Shown: positions 18,658 to 28,150, counted from the stretch's first letter. The stretch: 64,000 bases of DNA from UBA1723 sp045641625 (GCA_045641625.1 JAZUHH010000025.1:4064-68063); one strand, 5' to 3'. The notes: generated by a model not told the origin, from the sequence alone. Made by a program: numbers and translations.

Positions 18658-20007
18658 TTACATTTCCGGAAGTGAAATACCCATAATCTTTCGGTAAAGA
18701 TCCAATGCATAAACATCAGTCATGCCCGACACGTAGTCGAGAACGGCAAGAATTCGATGGTATGGATCTTCGTCGTCAAGCTCATATTGGTTTGGCACTC
18801 TTGCAAGAATCTGCTTCGAGTATGCCTTCTCAGCGGCAAAGGCGGCCTCAATCTCTTTTTCTATTAGCGTGTACATGATGTTGTAACCGGCAATCTCGAT
18901 GTCAACAACTTCTTTGCAGCGGTATATTTTTGCGTATGAAAGGGCTTGGCATTTCTTGTAGGCGGAGCTGATCTCCTCTCTCATGTTACTGATTAGCGAG
19001 CCTTTGAATTCGCCTCTGAGAATCGCGTCCTCGTTCTCTGCAAATACTCTTGAACATTCGTCGATCAAGGTGCCGAATACTGCGGAACGAAGGTAGGCAA
19101 TGTGTTCGTTAAAGTCCGGCACGTCGTTCCTTCTTGCCTGTATCTTTTCCTGTCTTTCTTTGGGAAGGAAGTCAAGAAACAGGTTCATGGCCTCCTCCTT
19201 GTCAAGAATGCGAAGCTTGTAAGCGTCCTCTATGTCCATGATTTCGTAGCAGATGTCATCCGCTGCCTCTACAAGATACACTAATGGGTGGCGGGCATAC
19301 GATCCGTCCTCCTTCTTTATTATTCCAAGGTGGTCGGCGATCTTTTCATATATGGCTTTGTCCGCCTGAAAGAATCCGAACTTGTTTTTGTTGCCTTTGA
19401 CAGAGTATGCCTCGTACGGATACTTTATTATGGATGCCAGAGTTGAGTAGGTAAGCACGAAGCCTCCTTCGCGTCTGCCTTTGAACTGGTGTGCCAAAAG
19501 CCTGAATGTATTGGCGTTTCCGTCGAAGTGAGTGAAGTCTGCCCATTCCTCGTCGCTGATATTGTATTTCTCCTTCAGTTCAAGCCCCTTCCCTTCCGAA
19601 AAGTAAGAAGAAATGGCTGTCTCTCCGCCATGACCGAACGGAGGGTTTCCCATATCATGGGCAAGACAGGCGGCGGATACGATAGCTCCGAGTTCCGATG
19701 TGCTTTCTGCCACGGCATCCCCATATTTGTTCTTCAGGAATTTAGCTGCCTCGTTTCCAAGGGATCTGCCCACACAGCTGACTTCAAGAGAATGGGTAAG
19801 CCTGTTGTGTACAAATATGTTTTTGGGAAGAGGAAATACCTGCGTTTTGTTTTGGAGTCTTCTGAAAGGGGAACTGAAAACAAGTCTGTCATAGTCCCTT
19901 TGGAATTCTGTTCTGCTTTCCGACTTCTCGCTATGATATGTTTCAAGTCCAAGTCTCATTGTGCTTATGAGCTTGTTCCAATCCATTTTAATGCTATTGT
20001 TTTCCAT
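18658..20007 (-). CDS. dgt: dGTPase-like HD-domain triphosphohydrolase
   Basis: A 449-residue protein. The N-terminal region has FSSPFRRLQNKTQVFPLPKN and NRLTHSLEV (His 72), then the HD pair in CLAHDMGNPPFGHGGE (His 117, Asp 118), the metal-binding motif of deoxyguanosine triphosphate triphosphohydrolases. The later EAADDICYEIMDIEDAY block supplies further HD-domain ligands. The family hydrolyses dGTP, or other dNTPs depending on the subfamily, to the nucleoside and triphosphate, lowering dNTP pools. Some members also protect against phages by draining dNTPs, but nothing in the neighbourhood suggests a defence island here. It is monocistronic, divergent from lpxK and convergent with the folate gene. 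Confidence 0.9.
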   Translation of the reverse strand: MENNSIKMDWNKLISTMRLGLETYHSEKSESRTEFQRDYDRLVFSSPFRRLQNKTQVFPLPKNIFVHNRLTHSLEVSCVGRSLGNEAAKFLKNKYGDAVAESTSELGAIVSAACLAHDMGNPPFGHGGETAISSYFSEGKGLELKEKYNISDEEWADFTHFDGNANTFRLLAHQFKGRREGGFVLTYSTLASIIKYPYEAYSVKGNKNKFGFFQADKAIYEKIADHLGIIKKEDGSYARHPLVYLVEAADDICYEIMDIEDAYKLRILDKEEAMNLFLDFLPKERQEKIQARRNDVPDFNEHIAYLRSAVFGTLIDECSRVFAENEDAILRGEFKGSLISNMREEISSAYKKCQALSYAKIYRCKEVVDIEIAGYNIMYTLIEKEIEAAFAAEKAYSKQILARVPNQYELDDEDPYHRILAVLDYVSGMTDVYALDLYRKIMGISLPEM

Positions 20008-20156
20008 TCTTTGTCCTTTTTTATGTTATGTATCACAAAAATATGTGAAAAGTGTGGAATATTCAAAGAATAATGGAACTTTTCTTGCTAGTTACTCCAA
20101 AGATTACTACTTTAGTCAACAGTTTATGATATAAAATCGGAAAAGCATTACTGTAT

Positions 20157-21248
20157 ATGACCACAAAGTCGTTGATGAGAGACATATTTTTGACACCATT
20201 TTCGTGGTTGTATGGCGCTGTGATGAGCATCAGGAACCTGATGTTTGATATTGGACTTCTGCCTTCGTCAAAGTTTGGCTCTCCGGTGATAGTGGTAGGT
20301 AACATTTCGGTCGGAGGTACGGGCAAGACACCGCTTACCGAACATTTGATTTCAGTGCTGTCCGACAAGTTCAAGATCGCTGTTGTAAGCAGGGGATATA
20401 AGAGAAAGACCAGCGGATTTGTACTTTCTTCGAATGTGAGCACTCCTTCGGATATAGGTGACGAGCCTTATCAGATGAAGAGAAAGTTCCCTAACATAAC
20501 CCTGGCGGTGGATGAAAAGAGAGTAAGGGCGATAAAAAGGCTTCTTGCGAGCGAAAATAAGCCGGATATCTTTCTTTTGGATGACGCTTACCAGCACCGT
20601 TATGTCACTCCGGACATATCAATTCTGCTTGTGGATTATAACAACTTGATTTACAAGGATGATTTGCTTCCAAAAGGCAGATTGAGAGAGAAGGCGTCGG
20701 CAAAGAACAGAGCCGATATAGTTGTAGTGACGAAGTGTCCTGCTGACATTTCTCCGATGGATTTGAGAGTGATTACTGCTGACTTGAAACTCTTCAGCTA
20801 CCAGAGTCTCTATTTCACTACAATGGTATATGATGCGCCTAAGGCAGTGTTCTCTGCTCCGTTGAAGGATTCTTATGCTGACTGCTCCGCTTTGGCGTTA
20901 TCCGGTATTGCTCAGCCAGCTACTTTTGAACAACATGTCGCATCTCTGTCTTCAAGTATGAAGGAGATGCGTTTCAGCGACCATCATAATTTTACTGACG
21001 AGGATTATTCCAGAATAAAGGCTGCCTACGATTCTCTTGAGGGAAACAAAAAGGTGATATTTGTCACAGAAAAAGACGCTGTGAGAATGATGAATGACAA
21101 GTTGTTCCCCGATAGTTTGAAGTCGGCCATTTACTATATACCAATGAAGGTTCGTTTCATCAGCTATCTGAAGAAGGACGAACAAACGTTTAACTCTCAA
21201 ATTATTAGTTATGTTACAAAGAATCGAAGCTACATGCGCTTATCTTAA
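20157..21248 (+). CDS. lpxK: Tetraacyldisaccharide 4'-kinase (lipid A synthesis)
   Basis: A 363-residue protein. The modified P-loop GNISVGGTGKTP (residues ~48-59) and the following VVSRGYKR and FLLDDAYQHRYV blocks are characteristic of LpxK. The enzyme phosphorylates the 4' position of the lipid A disaccharide on the cytoplasmic face of the inner membrane. An N-terminal hydrophobic segment around residues 10-30 (LTPFSWLYGAVMSI) fits the membrane-associated helix of the family. The length is slightly above average. Its 3' end overlaps the start of the purine nucleoside phosphorylase gene by 38 bases, so the two are translated from one message. Confidence 0.93.
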   Translation: MTTKSLMRDIFLTPFSWLYGAVMSIRNLMFDIGLLPSSKFGSPVIVVGNISVGGTGKTPLTEHLISVLSDKFKIAVVSRGYKRKTSGFVLSSNVSTPSDIGDEPYQMKRKFPNITLAVDEKRVRAIKRLLASENKPDIFLLDDAYQHRYVTPDISILLVDYNNLIYKDDLLPKGRLREKASAKNRADIVVVTKCPADISPMDLRVITADLKLFSYQSLYFTTMVYDAPKAVFSAPLKDSYADCSALALSGIAQPATFEQHVASLSSSMKEMRFSDHHNFTDEDYSRIKAAYDSLEGNKKVIFVTEKDAVRMMNDKLFPDSLKSAIYYIPMKVRFISYLKKDEQTFNSQIISYVTKNRSYMRLS

Positions 21249-22035
21249 AAGCAAGACAAGCCTAAGACCTGAAATAGCAATCATATTGGGTACCGGACTA
21301 GGTGGTTTGGTTGAGGAGATCAAGATTGAAACGGAAATCCCTTATTCCGAGATTCCGAACTTTGTCCAGAGTACAGTAAAGGGACACAGTGGAAAGCTAA
21401 TCTTCGGAACAATTGCAGGTGTCCCAGTTATGGCTATGCAGGGCAGATTCCATTTCTATGAAGGTTATTCGATGCAGGATGTTACCTATCCGGAGCGAGT
21501 AATGAAGATTATGGGTATCAAATATCTTATGGTGAGCAATGCGGCAGGAGGATTGAATCCTGAGTTCAAGGCCGGAGACATAATGTTGATAACAGATCAC
21601 ATAAATCTGTTCCCTGAGCATCCGTTAAGGGGCAAGAACGACGAGACTTTCGGAACTCGCTTCCCTGACATGAACAACGCCTATAATCGCGACATTATTG
21701 CCAAGGCGGAGTCTGTTGCCGCAAAGAACAACATTCCTTACAAGAAGGGAGTCTATGTCGGCAATCAGGGTCCTACGTTCGAGACTGTGGCTGAGTACAA
21801 GTATTTCCGCTTGATCGGCGGAGACACTGTTGGAATGAGCACCGTTCCAGAGATTATCGTGGCACATTGGTGCGGAATCAAGTGCTTCGGAGTTTCCATT
21901 GTCTCAAATGCTTTGGGAGATGCGTTGAACGGTATCGAGACTTCTCATGAGGAAGTGCAGAAGAACACCAACATGGCAAAGGAGTATTTGAAGACTCTGT
22001 TCCGTGATTTGGTTATCGAAATCAGCAAGATGTAA
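21211..22035 (+). CDS. Purine nucleoside phosphorylase (trimeric, PNP/MTAP family)
   Basis: A 274-residue protein with the family blocks IILGTGLGGL (residues ~24-33, phosphate loop), VKGHSGKLIFG, AMQGRFHFYEGYS, VSNAAGGLNPEF, YVGNQGPTFETVAEY (with the base-binding Glu) and DTVGMSTVPE. The enzyme splits inosine or guanosine with phosphate into the free base and ribose 1-phosphate in the cytosol, for purine salvage. Its ATG lies inside the lpxK reading frame (38-base overlap, other frame). A strong hairpin terminator follows at 22060. The lpxK linkage is positional, not metabolic. Confidence 0.93.
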   Translation: MLQRIEATCAYLKSKTSLRPEIAIILGTGLGGLVEEIKIETEIPYSEIPNFVQSTVKGHSGKLIFGTIAGVPVMAMQGRFHFYEGYSMQDVTYPERVMKIMGIKYLMVSNAAGGLNPEFKAGDIMLITDHINLFPEHPLRGKNDETFGTRFPDMNNAYNRDIIAKAESVAAKNNIPYKKGVYVGNQGPTFETVAEYKYFRLIGGDTVGMSTVPEIIVAHWCGIKCFGVSIVSNALGDALNGIETSHEEVQKNTNMAKEYLKTLFRDLVIEISKM

Positions 22036-22059
22036 TGAAATCTTAAATGAAGATCGTTG

Positions 22060-22087
22060 GGTGCGCCTCATGGCGCACCTTTTTTGT
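22060..22087 (+). terminator. Rho-independent terminator after the PNP gene
   Basis: GGTGCGCC (22060-22067) pairs with GGCGCACC (22072-22079) around a TCAT loop, followed by seven T and more T-rich sequence. Confidence 0.9.
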
Positions 22088-22100
22088 TTGATGATAAAGC

Positions 22101-22129
22101 AAAAAAGGTGGTCGTTGTCCGGCCACCTT
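22101..22129 (-). terminator. Rho-independent terminator of the minus-strand feoAB unit
   Basis: Read on the minus strand, AAGGTGGCCG pairs with CGACCACCTT around a GACAA loop (one mismatch) and runs into six T. It is convergent with the preceding plus-strand terminator. Confidence 0.8.
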
Positions 22130-22151
22130 GATGTTGTTTCTAACCCAGTTT

Positions 22152-22325
22152 TTAATCTTTCTTGTCTTTGTTGCAGCTTTTCTTGCTGCACTTTTTCTGC
22201 ATCTCGTCCCGATGCTCACAATTACAATCCTCGCATCCGCAGCAACCTTCGTTTTTGAAGAAAATCAGTTTGATTAATGCTGCAGCAGCAATTGTAATGA
22301 TGATGTAAACCACTGCTTCTTGCAT
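22152..22325 (-). CDS. FeoB-associated Cys-rich membrane protein
   Basis: A 57-residue protein, short enough to be missed by many gene finders. It starts MQEAVVYIIITIAAAALIKL, which supplies a single membrane segment (about residues 4-23). A Cys cluster follows (GCCGCEDCNC, residues ~28-36) and then a Lys-rich tail with two more Cys. This is the architecture of the small 'FeoB-associated Cys-rich' proteins encoded after feoB in Bacteroidota and Firmicutes, thought to help ferrous iron uptake, perhaps in the role FeoC has elsewhere; the exact role is not established. It lies 23 bases after the feoAB stop codon on the same strand and before the unit's terminator. The call rests on size, Cys cluster and context together. 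Confidence 0.85.
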   Translation of the reverse strand: MQEAVVYIIITIAAAALIKLIFFKNEGCCGCEDCNCEHRDEMQKKCSKKSCNKDKKD

Positions 22326-22348
22326 TTCCTTTTTGTATTATATTAGTC

Positions 22349-24790
22349 CTAAAAAATATTTGTCGCAATCTGATAGAATAGAAATGATGTGATCCACGCC
22401 ACGCATATCGTGTAAAGGGCAGAGAATCCGGCCCATCCCCATGAAGACTCCTTTGCCAATGCCGAGATGGCCGCTATACAAGGCGTACAGAGCAGCACAA
22501 ACAGCATAAGAGAGAAGGCTACAATCGGGTTAAAGATGTTGTTACCGTCTTCATCCTTTACGTTCTGCAGTACGGATACAAGCTTTTCGCTGTTCTCGTC
22601 TGCATCCAGGTCTGCCTGGTAGAGAATGCCCATTGACGACACTATTATCTCCTTTGCGGCAATTCCTGTAAGTATGCTCACTCCTGTGCGCCAGTCAAAG
22701 CCAAGAGGCTTGACAACTGGAGCGATGGCATGACCGATCTTTCCGATGTATGAGTTTTCGTTGTGGATTCTGTTTTTCTTTAATTCTAGTTCTGAACGTA
22801 GCGCGTCGTTCTCGTCCAACTGCTCGATCTGAGCTTCGATCTCCTCGATTTCAGGAGATGATTTAGGGAAGTAGTTCAGTGCCCATAGTACAATGGATGC
22901 CAGCAGAATCACTGTTCCCATCTTTTTCAAGTATTGGACAGCCTTGTCCCACATGTGGATCAGTACGCTTCTTGTTGTGGGTATTCTGTATGGCGGAAGT
23001 TCCATTACAAACTCCTCTGAATTGTTCTTGAATTTAGTCTTTTTCAAAAGCAATGCTGTGAGGATGGCGAATACAATTCCTATCATGTATATCAGGAACA
23101 GGACAAGTCCCTGGTTGTTCTTGAAGAATGCTCCGACAAGCAGCAGATAGACTGGAAGTCGTGCCGAGCAGGACATGAACGGAATGGCCATCATTGTGAT
23201 TATCCTGTCCTTGGGGTTTTCGAGTGTGCGGGTAGCCATGATGGCAGGCACTCCGCATCCGAATCCGCTTAGCATCGGTATGAAGCTCTTTCCGTGCAGG
23301 CCAACCTTGTGCATCACCTTGTCCATGATGAATGCCGCACGGGCCATATATCCGGTATCTTCAAGTATCGCGATAAAGAAGAACAGAATCAGAATGTTCG
23401 GCAGGAAGACAATGACTCCGCCCACACCTGCGATGATTCCGTCTATTATCAGGTCAGCCAGCATTCCCTCTGGAATTACGGCTTTTGCCCCTTCGCATAT
23501 CAGGCTTACCAGGCTTTCTATCCAGCCCTGAGGGTATGCTCCGATAGTGAAAGTCGCTTCAAATATAATGAAAAGAAACAGGAACAGGAAAGGAAATCCT
23601 AAAATTTTATGTGTTAAAATTTTGTCGGCCTTATATTCCAGTCCGTTTGTCGCTCCCTCTTGAAGTGTAAGGGTCTCGTTCAGTGCGCCTCTTATGAAGC
23701 CGTACTTGGCATTTGTGATGGCGCTTGATGTGTCTTCCCCGTAAGTTCTGGATATGTTTCCTCGGGAAATCTCAAGCTGCATCTTTAACTCTCCGAAGTT
23801 CGGGAAGTATTTCTTTATGCTGTCCTCTGTGTGCTTGTCTCCTTCCAGAAGCTTTAGGACTACATAGCGGAAAGGGTAGTCAACAGCGATCTCGTTGTGC
23901 TGAGCTATTATCGGCTTTATTACCGCTATCTCGTTCTCTATTACCGGTCCGTAGTTTATATGGATGTGCTTTGTAAGTTTGTCCCGGTCTTCGTACACGC
24001 TGACGATGTGGTCCAGAATGTGTGTTATTCCTTCGCCTGTCTTTGCGCAGGTAGGCACGCATGGGAATCCGATGATTTTCTCGAGCTGGTCCATGTCAAG
24101 CTTCGATCCGCTCTTTTCGAGTACGTCGTACATGTTCAGTGCCATTACCATTCGCACATTCATGTCTATCAGCTGAGTAGTGAGGAACATGTTTCGTGCA
24201 AGGTTTCCCGCATCCACTACGTTCAGGATCAGATCGGGGTGGTTCTCTGTTATGAACTCCCTGACATAAAGCTCTTCCGGAGAATACTCTGTGATCGAGT
24301 ACGTGCCGGGAAGGTCCACAAGGTTGATTGTGTACCCGTTGTGATAGAATGTGCCGGTCTTTGACGAAACTGTTACGCCGCTATAGTTTCCTACATGCTC
24401 GTGCAGGCCTGTTGCATGGTTGAACAGTGATGTCTTTCCGCAGTTGGGGTTGCCGACAAGCGCTACAGTTATCGTTTTGCTGAGGTTCTCGAGTTTGGCC
24501 TCGATGTCCTCGCTTATCGTGCCTTTATAGTCGTAGTTGTCCGATATTTGTTCGTCTGCACTTATCACTTCGATGTGGGCCGCCTCTTTTCTTCTCAGGG
24601 ACACGTGGCTCTGCATAACCTTGTATTCGATTGGGTCCTGCAGTGGAGCGTTCTTGAGTACGGTTATCTTTTCGCCTTTGACGAATCCCATTTCCATGAC
24701 GCGGTGGCGGAATCCTCCGTGTCCGTTCACACGAAAGACTATGCATTCCTTACCTTGCTCTATGTCCGAAAGACGATAAGTGTTGTTCAT
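22349..24790 (-). CDS. feoB: FeoA-FeoB fusion ferrous iron transporter
   Basis: An 813-residue protein. Residues 1-76 form a FeoA (SH3-like) domain (YRLSDIEQGKECIVFRV...VSLRRKEAAHIEV). A G-protein domain follows with G1 GNPNCGKTS (113-121), G3 VDLPGTYS and G4 ALNMYD. Then come the FeoB transmembrane domain with Gate motifs (FIPMLSGFGCGVPAIMATRTL; MAIPFMSCSARLPVYLLL) and a final segment with FNPIVAFSLMLFVLLCTPC. The protein imports Fe2+ across the inner membrane with GTP hydrolysis. Fusion of FeoA to FeoB is common in Bacteroidota. The gene starts 12 bases after the CcsBA gene ends and is followed by the small Cys-rich partner, so the unit links ferrous uptake to cytochrome c maturation. Confidence 0.95.
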   Translation of the reverse strand: MNNTYRLSDIEQGKECIVFRVNGHGGFRHRVMEMGFVKGEKITVLKNAPLQDPIEYKVMQSHVSLRRKEAAHIEVISADEQISDNYDYKGTISEDIEAKLENLSKTITVALVGNPNCGKTSLFNHATGLHEHVGNYSGVTVSSKTGTFYHNGYTINLVDLPGTYSITEYSPEELYVREFITENHPDLILNVVDAGNLARNMFLTTQLIDMNVRMVMALNMYDVLEKSGSKLDMDQLEKIIGFPCVPTCAKTGEGITHILDHIVSVYEDRDKLTKHIHINYGPVIENEIAVIKPIIAQHNEIAVDYPFRYVVLKLLEGDKHTEDSIKKYFPNFGELKMQLEISRGNISRTYGEDTSSAITNAKYGFIRGALNETLTLQEGATNGLEYKADKILTHKILGFPFLFLFLFIIFEATFTIGAYPQGWIESLVSLICEGAKAVIPEGMLADLIIDGIIAGVGGVIVFLPNILILFFFIAILEDTGYMARAAFIMDKVMHKVGLHGKSFIPMLSGFGCGVPAIMATRTLENPKDRIITMMAIPFMSCSARLPVYLLLVGAFFKNNQGLVLFLIYMIGIVFAILTALLLKKTKFKNNSEEFVMELPPYRIPTTRSVLIHMWDKAVQYLKKMGTVILLASIVLWALNYFPKSSPEIEEIEAQIEQLDENDALRSELELKKNRIHNENSYIGKIGHAIAPVVKPLGFDWRTGVSILTGIAAKEIIVSSMGILYQADLDADENSEKLVSVLQNVKDEDGNNIFNPIVAFSLMLFVLLCTPCIAAISALAKESSWGWAGFSALYTICVAWITSFLFYQIATNIF

Positions 24791-24802
24791 TTCCGTTTCT
24801 GT

Positions 24803-26959
24803 TTAGTTGGCGTAGCTGTGCATTCCTCCGAATACGTAGTTTACGCCGAAATATGTGATTAGTAGTGAGAAAAAGCACATCATTGTGTAGCACTGGAAGA
24901 ATAGAGGCGAATCCATCTTCTTAAGCGACTTTCTGTGAAGCGCCATACTGTAAAGCAGCATTGTTATAAGTGCCCAGGTCTCCTTGGGGTCCCAGTTCCA
25001 GTAGGTTCCCCATGAGGAGTTTGCCCATACTGCGCCGGTGAATATGCCTCCGCAGATGAATGTCACAGCGGGGTAAAGCATGATCCTGTTCAGAAGTGTG
25101 TACCTCATCAGCTCCTCCTCGTTGTGGTGGATCAGCCAAAGGGTAATTGACGTGCAGCTGCAGATGAACATGAATCCGAACAGTGTGTACGAGATCATCA
25201 TCAACATCACATGGACGCTGAGCCATTTTGAGGCAAGTACGGGAACCATGTGCGTGATTTCCGGGTTCATAAGTCCCATCGAGCTGATAAGCAGGGCAAA
25301 TCCCGTAATCAGGAATGTCGCAATGTAAACCGCATAGACTCTCTTTGCCAGAACAATGGCAAGTCCGGATGATAGGCAGCCGATGCAGAGCATGGTCTCG
25401 AATCCGTTTGAGAACTGCAGGTGTCCGGATATGAATGTTCGGATCAGCTGGATTGAAAGGATAGAGAAGAATATGATGTAGTTGCAAATGGCCAACCACT
25501 TTCTTGACTTCTCCTTCCACTCTGTCTTGTTCGGGATGAACACCACGAACGCATAGGCTATTATTCCAAGTATCAGCGAAAATATGGCGATCATCTTTAT
25601 GTTGCAGTATTTGTTATAGAAGTGCTCCAAAAAGTCGAAGGACTCGTTGTGTGACTCTCCAAGTACAGTGTGCTGCAGGTATCTGAACTTGTTGATCCAT
25701 ACTTCTCCATTGTTGCTCTCTTCCTCTATTTCGCGGTAGAGCAGGGACAGCACACCCTTGACCTTGTTCTGCGTGTCCTCGTCAATTCTTGAGTCCCTGC
25801 CTGTCGGAGTCAGCCAGATGACGTCAGTCTCTGCGCTGTTATGTAGTCGGAACGGGAAGATTGTAAGCTCGTTGCCCTGTTTCAAGGACTCGATAAGTCC
25901 TATCTTGTCGCTCAGCTCCTCCTTCAGCATTGGTGCGCATTGCATTGTTCCCAAGGTTTTTACGGCGTCCTCAAAAGAAAAGTATCCGTCCCTTTTTGTC
26001 TTGATGATTTTCTCTCGTCTCCATGCCTTTTCGTTGAACAGCCATCCTGCAAGCACCTGGTTTGCCGTGTATCCGTTGTAGCTGTCCTTGCCATAGAGCT
26101 TCTTTGTGAAGTCCATCGCATAGGTTTCGACAATCGACACTCTTCCCTGGTAAAGCATGTGTATCTGGCCGAACGCTTCGGATGTGCTCTTGTCCAGAGT
26201 CTTGGATGCTGCCTTGGAAGTCGAAGGCATAAGGACTAGCAGAAGTACAGTCAGCCCCTTCAACAGCGGGTTGTTGAACAAGGCAAGCCAACGTGTCTTG
26301 TCAAATCCGTAGGCAATGAGCGACAAAAGCAGAAGTGCGTATCCGATATAGGTTACCACGACTCCCCATCTGTCGTATGTTGTTGTTAGCTGTATGCCCT
26401 GTCTGTCGTCATCGTAACTTGTCAGATATAGTCTGTAGCCGTCGATCATGAAAATGTTGTTCATGCTTATCTCAGGATTGCTCTCCTTGTCCTTCTGCCT
26501 GATTGTTATGTAGGCCTTGTAGTCCTGAGGTGTGGCTGTGCCGCTATAGTATTTGATGTCGAAGCTTCTGAGCTTTATTTTGAAGGGGAGCTGCTTTATG
26601 TCTCCGTTTGTCTTGATCAGAGCCTGTGTGTATTGGTCCGTCTGGGCGTATATAGTGCCCTTTTCTGCGTAAAGGTATGAGATGCAGGCTCCGAGTAGGA
26701 TGAAGATGAAGGCTATGTGGATGCCTAGTCTCCATGTGAAGCCTATCGACTTGTTCGCAATGCACATCACAAGTCCGGAAATGGTAAGAAGCATCCACGC
26801 AACCCAGAACGGTATGGACGTGAAAAGTGTTCCCATTTCAACGTCGTTCGAGAATCTCTCCACAAATGTGAACGCAGCCATTTGGATAATCTGGATTCCC
26901 AAAAGTGCAAAACTTATGTTCTTAGACCAAAGAACAAGTTTTTCTCTGTTAATGTTCAT
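24803..26959 (-). CDS. Fused cytochrome c biogenesis protein (ResB/CcsB + CcsA)
   Basis: A 718-residue integral membrane protein. The N-terminal third resembles ResB/CcsB, with two paired membrane segments (residues ~12-35 and ~50-105) and a long periplasmic domain that ends before ~470. The C-terminal third is CcsA-like, with several membrane helices and the Trp-rich haem-handling motif WGTYWNWDPKETWALIT near residue 665, flanked by His residues. The system II machinery carries haem across the membrane and attaches it to c-type apocytochromes. Bacteroidota commonly have this fusion near nitrite-reductase (nrf) genes, but no nrf gene is visible here. It is co-oriented with the Rid-like gene 52 bases upstream and feoAB 12 bases downstream. 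Confidence 0.9.
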   Translation of the reverse strand: MNINREKLVLWSKNISFALLGIQIIQMAAFTFVERFSNDVEMGTLFTSIPFWVAWMLLTISGLVMCIANKSIGFTWRLGIHIAFIFILLGACISYLYAEKGTIYAQTDQYTQALIKTNGDIKQLPFKIKLRSFDIKYYSGTATPQDYKAYITIRQKDKESNPEISMNNIFMIDGYRLYLTSYDDDRQGIQLTTTYDRWGVVVTYIGYALLLLSLIAYGFDKTRWLALFNNPLLKGLTVLLLVLMPSTSKAASKTLDKSTSEAFGQIHMLYQGRVSIVETYAMDFTKKLYGKDSYNGYTANQVLAGWLFNEKAWRREKIIKTKRDGYFSFEDAVKTLGTMQCAPMLKEELSDKIGLIESLKQGNELTIFPFRLHNSAETDVIWLTPTGRDSRIDEDTQNKVKGVLSLLYREIEEESNNGEVWINKFRYLQHTVLGESHNESFDFLEHFYNKYCNIKMIAIFSLILGIIAYAFVVFIPNKTEWKEKSRKWLAICNYIIFFSILSIQLIRTFISGHLQFSNGFETMLCIGCLSSGLAIVLAKRVYAVYIATFLITGFALLISSMGLMNPEITHMVPVLASKWLSVHVMLMMISYTLFGFMFICSCTSITLWLIHHNEEELMRYTLLNRIMLYPAVTFICGGIFTGAVWANSSWGTYWNWDPKETWALITMLLYSMALHRKSLKKMDSPLFFQCYTMMCFFSLLITYFGVNYVFGGMHSYAN

Positions 26960-27011
26960 CTTTTAAAAAGAATGTAGAAATGTTAGTTTATTATTATAGT
27001 ATAAGTGCGGT

Positions 27012-28142
27012 TTACAGTTTCTTTATGGCAACAGCCTCCATCTCCACAAGCCAGGTTGGGCGGCATACCGGAGCCAGTACCACGACAATCTGCGAGACTT
27101 TCTCCTGTATGGTTTTCTCTACGCGCTTTGCGTCCGCATAGTCTCTGACATATACTGTCGCCTGTGCCACGTCCTCCCAGTTCATTTCGGCTTCAGCAAG
27201 CAGGGCCTCGATGTTCTCTAGCATCCTGTCCACCTGTTTGTCTATGTCTCCGACGTGAAGTACGTTGCCTTTGTTGTCTATGCTGGCGGTTCCGCTGATA
27301 AAGACTTGTCTGACTCCCTCTTTTCTGTCAACAGCCACTCCGCGCTCGAAGGTTACGCCATATTCTATGGTCTTGTTCATCTTTTCGCTCGCATATAGTA
27401 TGCGGATGCTGTCCTGTGGGATGTTCTTTATTGCGAAGGCATCAAGGATTGAAGTTACATCCGTGTCGGCGTCGTTTCCCTGGATGCCTGTACTTGCTAT
27501 GTAGTGGGTTTCCGGAGTCAGGTTGTTGGCGTGGAAGTTCTCGCGTCTGGCGTCCACCACTCCGGCATAGTTTCTGTCAATGTCTCTTACGAAGAACCAT
27601 GTGCGAATACAGTTTTCGGATATCTGCATTCCCTCTTTCGACAGCATTTTTTCGTACTTTTCAAGCTGCGCCTTTGCTTCGGCAAAACTGTCGCGGAACG
27701 GAGCCGTCATCTGCGTTGTGATGTATTCCTGCTCCGAGTCCGGCGTGCTTCCGCTCACGCAGATTGTGTTGCTGTCTATTCTCTTTGCGCTCGCACCGAT
27801 CTCGCTCCATGCGACAGCCACAACCTTTTCGTCGCATAGCGGCGGCTGGCCTACGATGGAGATCGCAGTGTCGGTTTCGTCTGCAAATGTTTCTCTGATT
27901 ATTTGTGCCTGCGAGGATACGTCGCTGACAAGGAACCTGAGCATGACAATGCTCTGGGGCTCTTTTCTTCTTGTCTCGTCAAGCGCGAACTTGAGTGCCT
28001 GGATGCATGTTTCAGCATTGCCTCCTTCACTGTAGGGCTTGATTGTGGAGTAGATGAATGTTCGCCCATTCGACTCCACGCGAGCCGATGAAACCAGTAC
28101 AATTACTCCGTTTTTGTTGTATATTTCGACATTACTCCTCAT
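27012..28142 (-). CDS. Two-domain Rid/chorismatase-like protein
   Basis: A 376-residue protein. The C-terminal ~130 residues have YjgF/RidA features (VFISGTASIDNKGNVLHVGD, QVDRMLENIEALLAEAEMNW, TVYVRDYADA). The middle part has RTWFFVRDIDRNYAGVVDAR and ASTGIQGND, reminiscent of the FkbO/Hyg5 chorismatase branch of the same fold. The N-terminal ~150 residues look like a degenerate copy of the domain. Rid proteins hydrolyse reactive enamines/imines; chorismatases cleave chorismate. I cannot tell which activity applies. I recall similar proteins beside cytochrome c maturation genes in other Bacteroidales, so a link to respiratory quinone or cytochrome chemistry is possible but is inference. It is the first gene of the unit running to 22152. 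Confidence 0.7.
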   Translation of the reverse strand: MRSNVEIYNKNGVIVLVSSARVESNGRTFIYSTIKPYSEGGNAETCIQALKFALDETRRKEPQSIVMLRFLVSDVSSQAQIIRETFADETDTAISIVGQPPLCDEKVVAVAWSEIGASAKRIDSNTICVSGSTPDSEQEYITTQMTAPFRDSFAEAKAQLEKYEKMLSKEGMQISENCIRTWFFVRDIDRNYAGVVDARRENFHANNLTPETHYIASTGIQGNDADTDVTSILDAFAIKNIPQDSIRILYASEKMNKTIEYGVTFERGVAVDRKEGVRQVFISGTASIDNKGNVLHVGDIDKQVDRMLENIEALLAEAEMNWEDVAQATVYVRDYADAKRVEKTIQEKVSQIVVVLAPVCRPTWLVEMEAVAIKKL

Positions 28143-28150
28143 ACTGGGTG

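Noticed and set aside
18658..20007. dGTPase-like gene as part of a phage-defence system
   Set aside because: Some dNTPases act in defence, but the neighbours are lpxK and a folate enzyme; no defence or mobile gene is present.
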